Assembly: GCA_013115145.1 (NCBI GenBank)
Contig: JAAPAO010000060.1
Coordinates: 1 to 64,000 of the forward strand
Source: Perkinsus chesapeaki
Taxonomy: Eukaryota; Perkinsozoa; Perkinsida; Perkinsidae
DNA length: 64,000 nucleotides
Direction: 5' to 3'
The position numbers and the translations under genes are program-made. A model generated the notes under the pieces. The model ran no database searches. It worked only from the letters and a program-made list of their open reading frames with translations, and was not told where the DNA came from. Positions 9,886 through 21,120 of the stretch are shown in pieces (within the stretch, counting starts at the first letter, position 1; each line of letters opens with the position of its first letter).

Positions 9886-12800
9886 AATGATATAGGGATG
9901 GGTTACTATGCCGCGGTGTCTCATCTCAGAGAGGGTCCTATGAGGAAGTGTTGGATACTATACAGAAGTACGAGGCACCATTGAACGGACCGGAGACGGT
10001 GTATGTGATGAGAATGCTTGCATTTAATCCACCAATTGAGAGGAGGAAGGTAGTAAGCTGGAAACGTTGATGGTGTTGGTTGTCGAAGTAGTGGTCTCAG
10101 AGAGACGCTTTGGCAAGGAGGATGCAGGCTCATGCGGGTTGGAGTAATATAGAGGAGGCTGTTAAGGAGAATGCCCCAATCTTGAACATGTCGCATCTCT
10201 CATTGCTTATCAATAGGCTTATGGTAATAAGGTGTTCGCATTATTAATAGGCTCGCTGTTGCTAATAGCTGCCCGCAGGGGAATAGGTACCTTAGAGGGG
10301 TTCTATTCTCTACTATCTGCACCGCCTTTCACATTAATGTTCATCCATGCCTGTTTTGTCAGGTGTTAGGGTTCCGTAGAGCTGCCGAGTCGGAGGAGAT
10401 GAGGTCAGCTCTTGTTCAGAGTATCCCCAGTATGTATCAACCCCAGCTCTTGTCGGTAGGGCGGCAGTACCGTTGGTGGTGCCAAATTGAGAGTCTTGCT
10501 AGGTCCTTAAGGCTCTTAACGGCTTTGAACCGGTACCAATGGACTTGGTTGAATTGATAGAGCATCGGTTAATAAAGGTAGTAGGGTTATAGGTAGGCAA
10601 GGTATCCCACTCTAGCTCCTTCGGAAGGAGAATGCTTACACTGCAAGCGAGCAGGAAGAGTCGAGACGAAGGAAAAGGGGCACGTTACAGAGCCAAGAGA
10701 AGATCACTGTGGAAGGGGCATTGTCCTTACTCCAGAGGCTGCCTTTAATATATGGCACTAAACTGGCTACAGGAGAAGTAGATACGCGGACACAAAGGCT
10801 GTTGACGTGTAGGGATGGGTGATAGAGAAAGGTTTTATTGTTATTGCTGTTGTTAGTGTTGACAAGGAGGGTGATGCAGCACTGTGACTCGGAGGATGTC
10901 ACAGCGAACGAGCTGGCGAGTAGTTTAGTGTCGGCCTACAGATGTTTGGGAGATGACCATCCTGTGGTTAAGTCATTAGAGCAGCTTTTCCTAGGTGATA
11001 CGAAGTAAGAGGGATGAAGTGATGATGCTCAGGGCAGCAGTAGTGGTGATTAGGTTGATATCGGAGATCCATACGGAGAAGTTGACAGCAATGGGAGCCT
11101 GTCGTCGACTGAGCTATGGTGTGAGGGCACAGATAGCGAATGAGTGGCCTAAGAGGCAACCGTTGCTAGGTGGGTTAGAGTCAGGTGTACATTCGGCCAC
11201 GTTGGCGGGAAGGATATATGAAATAAAAAATTGCGTAACGGCCGGAAGGGGCGACTTGAGTGTTAAACCCGGGAAAGCGGATGAACATTCCACTAACACT
11301 GACTGTTATGTCAGCGATTGAGGCGATACGAGCGCTGCGGTTCTATCACCATTTTGGGGAGATGTCACCTGAGGCGAAGCTGGCTATGATAGAGAACTGC
11401 CAGGAGCTGTTCAAGTCTGCCAGAAGGAGCCGAATGCGGCAGCAGTTAGGCATCGGTGAACTACTACAGCTGGCTCTTAATATCGACCCGCTGGTGTGGA
11501 ATTGGGCTCTTATGAAGGAGATGCTAGGTGGGATAGATACACTTGTTTAGTGGCGGACAAGAGGGTTATCTTAGGCGCACTCCAAGCCAGACAAGAGGAG
11601 TTCCCAGCTCCTACGTTATTGAAGGTCCTGCAGAAGGTGGCCCATTTGGGGCTTTTGGAGAAGCATTCGGGACTGGGCAGTAGGGCTGATGCTGCTGTTG
11701 GGACGGCTCATGGTCAATAACTGTATTTAGGGAGAGTAGATGATATGGTTGATGATCTGACGTTGAGAGGAGCATCAGCACTGTCAAACCCACAACACTT
11801 GCTGGAGGCTGCTACTGTGCTGGGAGAGCTGGGCCATTACAAGCCAACTTATATGGAGGCACTTACTCAGCAGGCTTTAGAGTTAGGGGAGGAAGGCGGC
11901 GGAGCGATGCAGCGGGGAATAGAGGAAGACGAAGGAGGTATGGAAGAGGAGGAGCACCTCAACGGCGAGGAGGAGGAGGAGGAGGCAGACGTCCACAGTG
12001 GTGAAGCAGTGATGCACACGACTCAGGCGTATCCTTCCGGCATGAACGGTTGGGATGATTATATAATAGCGTTTAAAAGGGCCATTGAGAAATACCAGAC
12101 TGGCACTAGTCCGGCGGTATTGGATGATGCTGTGAGGAGAATAGTGGAGAGTGATGAGAGGTTTGATGGTCTTGCCATGAACTCGTTGATGTACCTTGCG
12201 ACGTTTGAAGGGGGATATAGGGATAAATGCATAGGGAAGATGCAGGAGATGATGAAGGTAAGAGGGGGGTGGTAAAGGGGACATGTCGTGTATGGAAGCC
12301 CCTACATATTTACAGACACCTCGGATAATAATAGATTGGGACAGTTAGTAGTATCACCAGTATTGGAATAGAGATGGACGAGAGGGGGGAAACTGTGGGG
12401 TTGGAGGGCCTTTATACCTGCCAGCCGTGAGCAGTATATATCAGTGCCGAGTTAGAGGTCATGAAGGAAGTTTTATCGAAGGTCAATAGAGACTGGAGAG
12501 TGCTTGCGATTGTAGTAGTAACTTATAGACAGTCCGAGACGAGAAAGCTTGAAAATTTTTGGAGAGTTGGTGATGCTCAGTTTTAAGCAAGAGAAGCCTA
12601 CATTTTGTCTGTATGTTGTCGTAGCTGGTCATGAACCATGGGGACAGAGTTGGAGCATTTCACACGCGGCGTTTATTACCACATATTGTACTATATGTTG
12701 TGATGCAGGATGTCCCTAATAACCGACTTATCCGTATCACTCTTCACGGTGGCAGTCGGTTTGATGACGAGGCGCCATTGGCGGTGAGCGAGAGTGAAGG

Positions 12801-14407
12801 TAGTAAGAGATGGTCATAGGGGTAAGGCTGGCTGTGGTTAGTGGATGTGAAGTCTATGGCACTGAAGGAGATCAATGGGAGGGTTCAGGAGCTGCAGAAG
12901 GATCCCCCAAAATGTGCGGTCCTACTGGACATCTGGTCCAGGTATACGTCGGACCTGCCTGATAGAGCCACAGGTAGTGGGACGAGAGGGTCGGGGATGG
13001 TTTGATGCTCGGTCGCTTAGTGTTGAGTACCCTAGAAATGGCTCTGGTCCCGGATGTGCTCACGACTAAGGGCATAGACCTCATCAACGATACAGCGTGT
13101 CTCAATTTGGAGCGTTTGGTACCGGAAGCAGACCGGCGGCGATTGGTAAGGTGGAGGGGTCAGAGGGGATGGAAGGGATGGATCAGATACTGCGAGAGTT
13201 GATGTTAGAAATGCACAGAGCGGCTACTGACAGGACGCCAACGGGGCTGCTGTACTCTGCTGTGGGGTCCTTCCCAGAGGTTGCGAAGTTGGCCTATTCG
13301 ACAGCTGTACTGCACTTAACAACAGGTAGTGTTAGTGGTAAGGCCGAGAGGAGGCCGAGGCTATGATGATATGCTAGAAGGCCTCTGCAGGGTCCAGTAA
13401 TATGGGGACCTGTGATGAGATGCATCGAGAGGTTAATATATCTGAGCCATATACAATAGATAAAGCCTTTGTGTTCGAGCTGTCCGCTTCATTCAGGTGG
13501 CGTTGGTCTCCCTATTGATGTGTGGTCCAGGGTGGCTGAGCTGGTTAATCGGGCTCATACAGTTGGGGCTCTGCATAACCCTTCAAACCAGAAGCATATG
13601 TGAGTTGTCCACTGGGCGATGTGAGGGCAACGTTGCCAGTAGGGAGCTAGTTTACTCTAATACCTGGGGTCCAGCTGAAGGTCTGTGAGGCTAGGTTAAT
13701 GTTTGATCAGGTGGATGGTATCTTCGTGGTGGTGTGCTTTAAACCACACTACTTCCAGTACCGTTTCCTCCGCTATTTGTCGAAGATACTCGGATATGGC
13801 TCAGACCATTACGTCGATGGTAGTGGCGATTCCAAGGTGTTTTCGGAGATCAATTGGTAGATCACTCCGGACCCTGAGGAGGACATCGAGGACGCTGAGC
13901 TGGGCGGAGAAGGCTCTGGCATTGGGGAGGAGGAGAGGGCTATCATACCGGTCATAGCTGCGGCATTGGGAGACATGGGACTGGTGGCCAAGATGGCAGC
14001 GGTAGTGTCCTAGGCGCCCATGAGGCTTCCAAGCAGCTCCTTTAGAACGTCCCTGGCACACCCTTCTGCCCTCACTTGAGCATCCGGTCTCATAACATAG
14101 CGATACAGGCAGCGACTGGGGAGGATATGGTTAAGTGGGGCGATGCGGAGACATCACATTTGAGCGGCAAGGTAGTAATAGGGAAGGTGATTGAGCTGGA
14201 TTCCTATATCTTATTTAGGCTGTCCTGTTTGAGCGGCTCTTGGCTACGGCAGGATACAGGACAATATGGCTGCGGTCTGATGCCGAGTGGAAGAGATTAG
14301 TCACCGAGGCCAACACACAGGAGGCCATCCAGGCTCGGGTGAAGGGCATGATTGATGGGGTGAGAGACGATCAAGAAGCAGGGCGGAGCGATGCGGCAAC
14401 CGAATGA
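9886..14407 (+). CDS. Large multi-exon protein with helical repeats and C-terminal RAP-like domain
   Basis: A series of plus-strand exons reads as helical repeats: SYEEVLDTIQKYEAP (about 9925-10049), NAPILNMSHLSLLINRLM (to 10220) followed by VLGFRRAAESEEM (from 10363), AIEAIRALRFYHHFGEMSPE (about 11310-11550), LLKVLQKVAHLGLLEKHSG, HLLEAATVLGELGHYKP, an acidic insert (11895-12000), and DDAVRRIVESDERFDGLA. The last exons read DMVKWGDAETSHLSGK, AVLFERLLATAGYRTIWL, then RSDAEWKRL, the pattern of a RAP domain (Gly-Tyr followed by a Trp-containing EW-L motif), ending at TGA 14405-14407. By family such proteins bind RNA in mitochondria. I did not resolve every intron. The start exon is unknown and two adjacent genes cannot be excluded. 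Confidence 0.55.
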
Positions 14408-14519
14408 AAATTGTCTATGTGAGTTTCTATCAGTTTTAACGCATGTTTCTGTGAAGGCTGCTGATTATTGTGTTAAGTGGCGAAGAGAATTCGGTTTAGG
14501 GAGCTGCAGTTTTTAAAGT

Positions 14520-16212
14520 ATGTTAAAGCGCTTCCTAAAGGGGGGCTCTAGTAATGGTAAACATCATCGTGGTAGCCACCGTCACTCGCCAGGAAATAGC
14601 CCTCCTGCGTACAGCACCCCAAATAAGCTGAGTCTAGGTGGGCAGCAATCATCTCCTGGGACGTCTCGGTCCAGCAGAGATGGTCAATCTAGCCGGAGCT
14701 CCGGAGGGCCGGGGGAATCCTCGAGGTCCGGAGCCTCGGACAGGCACAGTACAGAGGGCTTTGTGGGGTTCTTGAAGTCCACTTTGGGTGGTCGGAAGTC
14801 GAGCAGTCGGAAAAGCAGGCCGGTTGATGATGAGGGGAGCTGTACTACTAAAGGGGTTGGGAAATGGCTCGACTTTGGGGAGCCGAGCTGGAAGGAGGCT
14901 CTCAAATCCTTTTCTATTTTAATGAGAGGCACATGGAGCATGTTTGTCCTTTGTAGCTGGTGCTGGACTGTCACCTGGCTGTAGTGACTTCTCCGGTGCT
15001 CAAGACGCAGAGGACATAATACCGCACCATAGTGGTAATGTTGGGCTCCTGAAGAAGGCAGTGTGGATGGTTAGGTTCAGGAGGAAGGGGCTTTCATGGT
15101 GGTGAGGATGATGCTCAGTGCTTTGAGAGCCAAATGGTTTCGGGAGATCGCTCAGCCCCGCCCAGTCCAGACCCGAGGACCTGCAGTCTGTTGATGGAGT
15201 ACAGGCACCTTCAGGTTACCGCCGCTAGAGGTTGCCATAGTGAGACCTGTTACACAGGATAATGCCCCTCGAGGGCTCTATGTGTGCCCGGATGCCCAGG
15301 ACCTCCTCCTCTGGCACTGTATACTAATGCTTCGACAGGTGGCTTGCTTGACCATCATCATATCGTTCAGCATGCTCTTCGGCCAGGGTCATTATAAAGG
15401 GGCGATCTTGAGGTTCGTCTTGGTCATACCAGAGGACTACCCTAGCTCGGCCCCAACAGTACAGTTCAGTTCTCGGGTATACCATCCCCTCGTCGATGAG
15501 GCCACAGGAGTTCTGGTAAGCCCTGTCCGGGGCAGTGAGGTAGAGGAGCAGCTGGGCCTCAGGACATCTCCCTGGCGTTTCCTACTTGGGAGCCTGGAAG
15601 GGACTATGCTGTATTGGTGCTGGCATTCGTTAAGAAAGTAGGGAGGTTGATCAGATAGTAAAGCGAGGGTGGTGGTGGAGGTGGCATCAGGTGTTCTATA
15701 GAAGTGACCTGATAGGATGGGATGGCGGAGAGAATGGTGTACTGAACCAGGCAGCATTGGAGGCCTTTACTAGGGCTGTTGTGACCGGCGATAAGCTATT
15801 CCAGCAGGAGGTTGATAAGTGTGTCAGACAAAGTCAAAGGTAAGGGAGAGCTGAGGGTATTTACCCCGCCCTAGTTGGGAGGTTTACTATAAGCTACGTG
15901 GATCCTCTCCGTCTATGGAGTGTGTTACATTGCGTAAGGCTACACGGAGCTCTTCTTTCGCGCAGTACACCGGACGGTAGGGTTGATGATGATGCAATTA
16001 AAAGCTTTAAGGAGTTCAGGGGCTTACATTTTCATTGGTATTGCTGGTAGCGTGTTCAGCGACATTCCATCCCTCAATTTCTGGGAGCTATCAGCAGGGG
16101 GAAATATCTTCGTATGGTTCCTGGCATCTTTCATGGGCTGGCGAACAAAACCTGCGGAACGATTTTTCTGTTGAAAGCTATACCGCAATTCTGTATATCG
16201 TATGAAGTTTAA
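14520..16212 (+). CDS. AKTIP/FTS-like ubiquitin E2 variant
   Basis: The start is the ATG at 14520 (MLKRFLKGGSSNGKHHRGSH). A Ser/Gly/Arg-rich, presumably disordered N-terminus of about 130 residues precedes the UBC fold. The fold reads SLLMEYRHLQ, APRGLYVCPDAQDLLLWHC, MLRQ spliced to GHYKGAILRFVLVIPEDYP, VQFSSRVYHPLVDEATGVL, then DISLAFPTWEPGRDYAVLVL. The HPLVD-TG motif and the FP-W segment match FTS/AKTIP rather than active E2s, and no catalytic Cys follows the HP motif. After the fold come VFYRSDLIGWDGGENG, FKEFRGLHFHW and a final exon ending CISYEV at TAA 16210-16212. By family it links Hook proteins and the FHIP complex to endosome traffic. Introns are short (about 40-65 nt). Confidence 0.82.
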
Positions 16213-16257
16213 TCGGTAAGGGTGACAAAACTCTAGATCGTCGGGAGCCCGCCCCGT

Positions 16258-16560
16258 TTGAGAGGCATTGTGGGGGTCATCAGGGAAGCCTTCTTAAGAC
16301 CTTCACCGAGCTGCTTGCTGACCTTCAAAGAGTATGATACAGCAACTGAGTCTACCCATTCGATGCTGTCAACAGCCTTGCGGAACATGCCAGAGGAGCT
16401 TCAAGGGACACAGAGGACCCAAGCCTTTTGTGACTGGCTCACGGAGCGTTATATCCCAAGATGCGAGGGGGCACAGAGACAGCAGCAGCAACAGCCAGGG
16501 GACCAGCCGGATATCAGGAACCTTTTGGTCGAGGAGGTGAAGGGGAGTAATGGTGAATGA
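16258..16560 (+). CDS. Hypothetical open frame between FTS and AAR2
   Basis: A 100-codon frame contains LSTALRNMPEELQGTQRTQA, then FCDWLTERYIPRCEGAQR, a run of glutamines and an acidic end (LLVEEVKGSNGE). The upstream part also reads plausibly in another frame (GSLLKTFTELLADLQ), so an unrecognised intron may lie near 16330. It may be a separate small gene or a 3' continuation of a neighbour. No family was recognised. Confidence 0.35.
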   Translation: MRGIVGVIREAFLRPSPSCLLTFKEYDTATESTHSMLSTALRNMPEELQGTQRTQAFCDWLTERYIPRCEGAQRQQQQQPGDQPDIRNLLVEEVKGSNGE

Positions 16561-16895
16561 CGAGGGAATTGGTGTGGCAGGGCTCGATTAATCGTAATGC
16601 AGAAGGCGTGTCGCCGGGCATGGGCTCCAGTGGAGGGAGCGGAGGCAGGTCCTGGGTAGTAAAAGGGAGCCTTGGAGAGGATGTGATCTCGACAGCTGGC
16701 CTTGGTTCAGTCCCAGAGCCCGGTGGGCAGCAGCCCGATGAGGATAGCAAACTATAGGGACCGGAGGCAAGGAGGGCAAGATACATCTCAGATTTACACT
16801 CCGACATGAAAAATAATTTCTGACACTCGTTTGGCTCTGCGCTGGGAGGACGGACCGCAGGAGCAGCGTCGGTGATGCAGTAGTTGTTTATTATA

Positions 16896-18059
16896 ATGTC
16901 ATCCTCGACTATCGAGGAGATCCCCTCCCGTCCATCGCAAGATTGGCTCATCAAGCATGGTGGAGTTCTGTTGGTCCTCGAGTTCCCTGTGGGCTCCTAC
17001 TTTGGGATTGACAAGCATGTCTGGCAGGTGAGGGCTTTCGAGAACCGTAATAACATTGAAAGCATCTTAGGTCGGCCCGCGGTTTATGGGCGTCCATTTG
17101 ATACCCTTCGGTGTGCACTATGTGTTTTACTCTGAGGAGGAGATGTCCCCGAGAACGGGCTTCTTCGTGGTGAGTTTGCCGGCATCGCGGTTGATCTCCT
17201 CATCCTCGTCGCTCAGGTGTTTGGCCCGAATAGCCCTCGGATTCAAGTTCGGCGATGGAACCCGGAGACGGTGGAATTGCTGGCCGTGAGCTCCCAGGAG
17301 GCCAGCAAATACATCTTCATGTTCGACAATCAGCGGATGTTCGCCGACCAGCTCGGGCCTTACCCGGAGGAGGGGTCCCTACAGTGGAAGGAAAATACGT
17401 TATTTATAACGCCCAAAGTGATATCCAAATTACAGCCAGTTAATGCTGGCAGACTGATAAAGTCATCGGAGGCCCCGGGAGCAGAGAAGGAGGCCAACTC
17501 GGAGGGGGAGACACCGGTTGTGTTCTGGACTGATGTGCCCCGATTCGCATCGAAGCACCATACTGGAGCGCAGCTCACAGCCGCAGCAATGGACCGGTCT
17601 GAGGTGCTGAAGGAGATCCTAGAAGGTCTGTCTCGACCAGAGGATATCTTAGGGGAGCTTCAAGCTGCATTCCTCGTCTTTATGCTGGGCCAGAGCTTCG
17701 AGGCCTTCGAGCAGTGGAAGGCTCTACTGGGGCTGTTAGCCGAGAGTGAGGCCGCTATGGATGATGATGGCACTGTGGACCTGTTCAACTCACTTTATCG
17801 CGTCCTGTTTAACGAACTCCAACAGATGCCGGATGACATGCTTCTCCTAGATGACGGCACGAGTAGCTTTGTGGTGCACCATTTCAGAAGGCTTGTTGAT
17901 AATGGTGCCGCGCGTCCGGCGCTGGCGAAGAGAGCGGGGTACCTGAGGAAGCTTTGTGAGAACAGGTTCGGTGAGAGCTGTGGTGAAGATATCGGCGTGG
18001 AGGAAGGAGATGATGCTCCCGTGGTTGTGGACACCGACGCTCCGCAGTATTACCTTTGA
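16896..18059 (+). CDS. AAR2: AAR2 splicing factor homologue (U5 snRNP assembly)
   Basis: Three exons: 16896-17027, 17071-17169 and 17217-18059, all in phase 0, about 357 aa. The N-terminal AAR2 core reads HGGVLLVLEFPVGSYFGID, then VGPRFMGVHLIPFGVHYVFY. This matches the family pattern of a PxG-FGID turn followed by F-GVK-IPPG-H. Next come IQVRRWNPETVEL and the C-terminal helical domain (LGELQAAFLVFMLGQSFEAF). The protein ends VVVDTDAPQYYL. By family AAR2 holds PRP8 in the cytoplasm during U5 snRNP biogenesis. An in-frame ATG 12 nt upstream (16884) is an alternative start. PRP17, another spliceosome gene, lies 12 kb away on the same strand. Confidence 0.92.
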
Positions 18060-18085
18060 GCACCGGGTTCGAACCCGCCATCCGA
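18058..18085. other. Second tRNA T-arm-like motif
   Basis: GGGTTCGAACCC (about 18064-18075) lies directly after the AAR2 stop codon and forms a palindromic T-arm-like hairpin. No acceptor stem partner, A-box or T-run terminator was found on either strand, so a functional tRNA is unlikely. Confidence 0.2.
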
Positions 18086-18205
18086 CACCTCTGCCATATA
18101 CTTACGTCTGCAATTGTGATAGTTTCAAGTGATTACTTGTCGAGTTCGTTGACCGCCTTATCAGCCTCTACCAGTTTGTTTCGTTCCTGTCCTCTCCTCG
18201 GTAGC

Positions 18206-20727
18206 ATGCCTCGCGTCGGTAATCGAAGACGTAAGGCCAGAGTGCAGAAGAAGAACATCGAGGAGGTACACGGCCGAGTGGCCAGTAACCGTCACATCAC
18301 GACCCTTGTTTCAGTCTGAAGAGGCTCGTCGTAACACACCGAGATGCATCATCATTAGAAGGGGGCAGGTTGTCCAGGCGGTCCAGGACCTGGTGACAGA
18401 TCTCCGACAAGTGATGAGCCCAAATGTGGCCACCAAACTCAAGTGAGGATGAGCCGTTCCCTCCCCGTGAAGATTTTGTCATTTAGGGAGTCCCGGAAGA
18501 ACAAGCTGCAAGACTTCGTGGCTGTCTCCAGTGCGTTTGGTGTGTCCCATTTGGTCCAGCTTACCCAGACCGACGTTTCCCCCTACTTGAGGATCACTCG
18601 TATGGCACAGGTGAGCAGTGGAGCGTCTCCATTGCCTGTATAATATTAACTTACCAGTTGAATGATCCCCATCTAATCAACAACAATTAGGTTGCTTATA
18701 AGTAGAGCCCTCCAAATTAACTTGGAATATCACGTTCTTGTGATTTCGTCATTTTAGGGCCAAAATTAAGGTGTGTGTTCTAAGTTAATTTGGCAACTTT
18801 TCCGTGCCGATTTCTCAGTTCTCAGTCACCAGTAAGTGTTAGACGCTGAGACCTGGTTGGTATACTCAAGGCCATATAAGAACCAGACTCTCTGAGCTAG
18901 GGGCACAGAGTCGCAAATGTGGCAGAGAATGGTCACGAAAACGTGATATTCTAATTTAATTTGGAGGACTGTATTCCCTTTGAGGATTATGACTCCTTTC
19001 TGAGTAACCTCTCCCATGGCCATAATTCAGCCTTACACCTTCTTTCCTTGGCAAGCTATTTCCCCGCCTTATCAGCCTCACTTGAGCAATCCGACTTACC
19101 CTTTTTCTATGTATTGGTCAGCAGTAGCACTTCAGGGCCCGACGCTAACATTCCAAATTATGGAGGCATCACTACAAACGGACGTCCGACGCTCCCAGAG
19201 AAGGCCGAAGGTGGGGTCGATGAAGGACTATGCGCAGGCCCCAATGGTGGTGCTCAACGGCTTCGGTAGGCCGCAGCTCGGTCTGGCAGTCTGAGACGAG
19301 CTCCTGGGTAGGTGCTGCGGCTAAGAAGTCCCCTCATCTCGAGTTGTGCAGCACGATGCTGAAGTCCATGTTCCCCAGTATCGATCCTAAAACCGTTGAT
19401 GTAAGTGATGATGGCATGATGGCTGATAGTTAGCTCGCATTTCAGTTACAGAGCTGCAGACGAGTGGTCCTGTTCAATTACGACGAGGAGTCTAACACTA
19501 TTAAAATGAGGCATTATCAGATCAAGCTGAAGAATGCGTCAATCTCGAGTAGGCCAACAGCACGACCAAGGAGGAGGAGGAGCGTTTATATGGGTTGTTA
19601 GGGAACGTGAGCAAGATTGTATCCAAGTCGAGCAGAAAGACGTCGCCAAACCTCGCCAAGTTGGCCGCCGCTGGTAGGCTCGCCAGTGGGAAATTCCGTT
19701 CACTTGCCGCCGGTTTAGGTGACGTGTTGGACAGCAGTTGCCATTTGGGTGGGGTGTCGGACAGTGAGTTTGAGGACGGTGATACTGTTGGGCCCCTCCC
19801 TGGTCGGCCCAGGGAACCAGGCATGCATTACAGAAAGAGTGAGTTAGCTTCTAGTCAACTTCAAGGAGAAGTGTGGGGTCATTTCAGGACGCCAAGATAC
19901 CAACGAGGTCAGTGTCGGTCTTGCTGAGTTGGGTCCTCGTCTGACGCTGCAGCTGGTAAGAAATTCAGCTACCAGCTTTGCTCGATGGTCTCTGCTTGGC
20001 AGGTAAAGGCTGAGGCTGGACTGCCCAACCAGGCTGAAGTGATTTATCATAGAGATGTAACCAAGACAGCTGATGAGCAGGACAAGCTTAATAGGGATGC
20101 CAAGATGAAAGCGTAGGTGTAGCCTGGGTGACATGGACTTCATAAAGAGTGTAGGGCACTACGAGAAAAACGTTTAAAGGAGGCAGAGCAGCTACGACAG
20201 AAGAGAGCTGAGGAGGAGAAGAGGAAGCATGATCGAGCCGAGGTGAGCCGACGCACAACAGTATCATGGCAGAAAGTTGTGTGGTTAGGGCAAAAAACAA
20301 GAGATGATGGATAAATACAGAAAGGAGGCTGGCTCCGATGATGATGACGATGATGAGGCGTTCGCTAGGGGACAGAAGCGTGGTATGGAACAAAGTGAGA
20401 CATAGCTAGCCAAGGCTGCGTCTGCAATTTCCCTTTTAGGTGGCGGCGCCACGTCGAGCGGTGTTGTGGAATTCGGTGATGATGACGGAGCCGCTCATAA
20501 AAGGCACAGAAGCAACCGTGATGGTAAGGGGACATTCTTTACTGTTCTATTGATGATCGGTTGTCCAGGATCAGGTAAAGGAAAAGGCGGAAAAGGGAAA
20601 GGCGGCGGAAAAGGGAAAGGAGGGAAGGGGAAAGGCAGAAGGATGGGAGTAAGGGGGCTGGTGTGGTCTGAATGCATTGTCTTTATTATAGGTTCTAGAG
20701 AAGTTTCATCGAACACAGAAGAACTAA
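18206..20727 (+). CDS. SSF1: SSF1/Peter Pan (PPAN) ribosome biogenesis protein, Brix domain
   Basis: Resolved 5' exons are 18206-18265, 18315-18442 and 18487-18610, with the next starting at 19136. The N-terminus is basic (MPRVGNRRRKARVQKKN). The Brix domain reads RCIIIRRGQVVQAVQDLV, then DLRQVMSPNVATKLK, LQDFVAVSSAFGVSHLVQL, YLRITRMAQ spliced to GPTLTFQIMEASL, SQRRPKVGSMKDYAQAP, STMLKSMFPSIDPKTVD, RRVVLFNYDEESNTIKMRHY, LAELGPRLTLQL and VIYHR. This is the Ssf1/Ppan order. The C-terminus is charged, with a Lys/Gly tandem tract (20570-20640) and a last exon ending FHRTQKN at TAA 20725-20727. It acts in nucleolar 27S pre-rRNA processing. Some middle junctions (near 19270-19320 and 19550-19600) are uncertain. 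Confidence 0.93.
18705..18971. mobile_element. 267-bp MITE with terminal inverted repeats and TA duplications (Tc1/mariner-like)
   Basis: The element lies inside the 525-nt intron 18611-19135 of SSF1. Its left end (from 18705) reads CCTCCAAATTAA then AATATCACGTT. The complement of its right end (to 18971) reads CAGTCCTCCAAATTAA then AATATCACGTT. Arms of about 38 bp match with only a few mismatches. Both ends are flanked by TA (18703-18704 and 18972-18973), the target-site duplication of Tc1/mariner elements. There is no transposase frame inside, so it would depend on a transposase elsewhere. Confidence 0.8.
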
Positions 20728-21120
20728 TAGCAACTTGAGCTTGAAGTTGATCATTCTACCAACGTAAATTACTGTTTACCTCTCCGGCTGGGTGTTGGGT
20801 TATTGTTTACAGTATCATGAACCAAGTAAAAGCAATAGTGCACAGCGATACAGGGATCCAGCACATTAGAGATAAATAATAATAATGATTGAATAGTAGG
20901 AGGTTACTTGTCGCAATGCGGAACGAATATAACTACGAGAACACGAAACACGTAGTTGGTCGAAACTCAATGATAAAAAATAAGAGCTACTAATCAGGAT
21001 AGCATCGCTGCGATGTAATAATAAGTAGAGACAACTTGCTGCTTTTCAAACACGTGGCGGATAGTGGCGGTCAATCGGAAGCATTCACTTAGAGGAGTAG
21101 TTGGGATATTATGTGCCGAA
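20728..21120. other. Intergenic between convergent genes
   Basis: SSF1 (+) and the pyroglutamyl peptidase gene (-) end facing each other. The stretch is AT-rich with no coding or structural signal beyond short A/T runs. Confidence 0.5.

Noticed and set aside
12871-13105. Separate small genes inside 9886-14407
   Set aside because: Short frames alternate between phases as expected for exons of one spliced gene; none has its own start and stop context.
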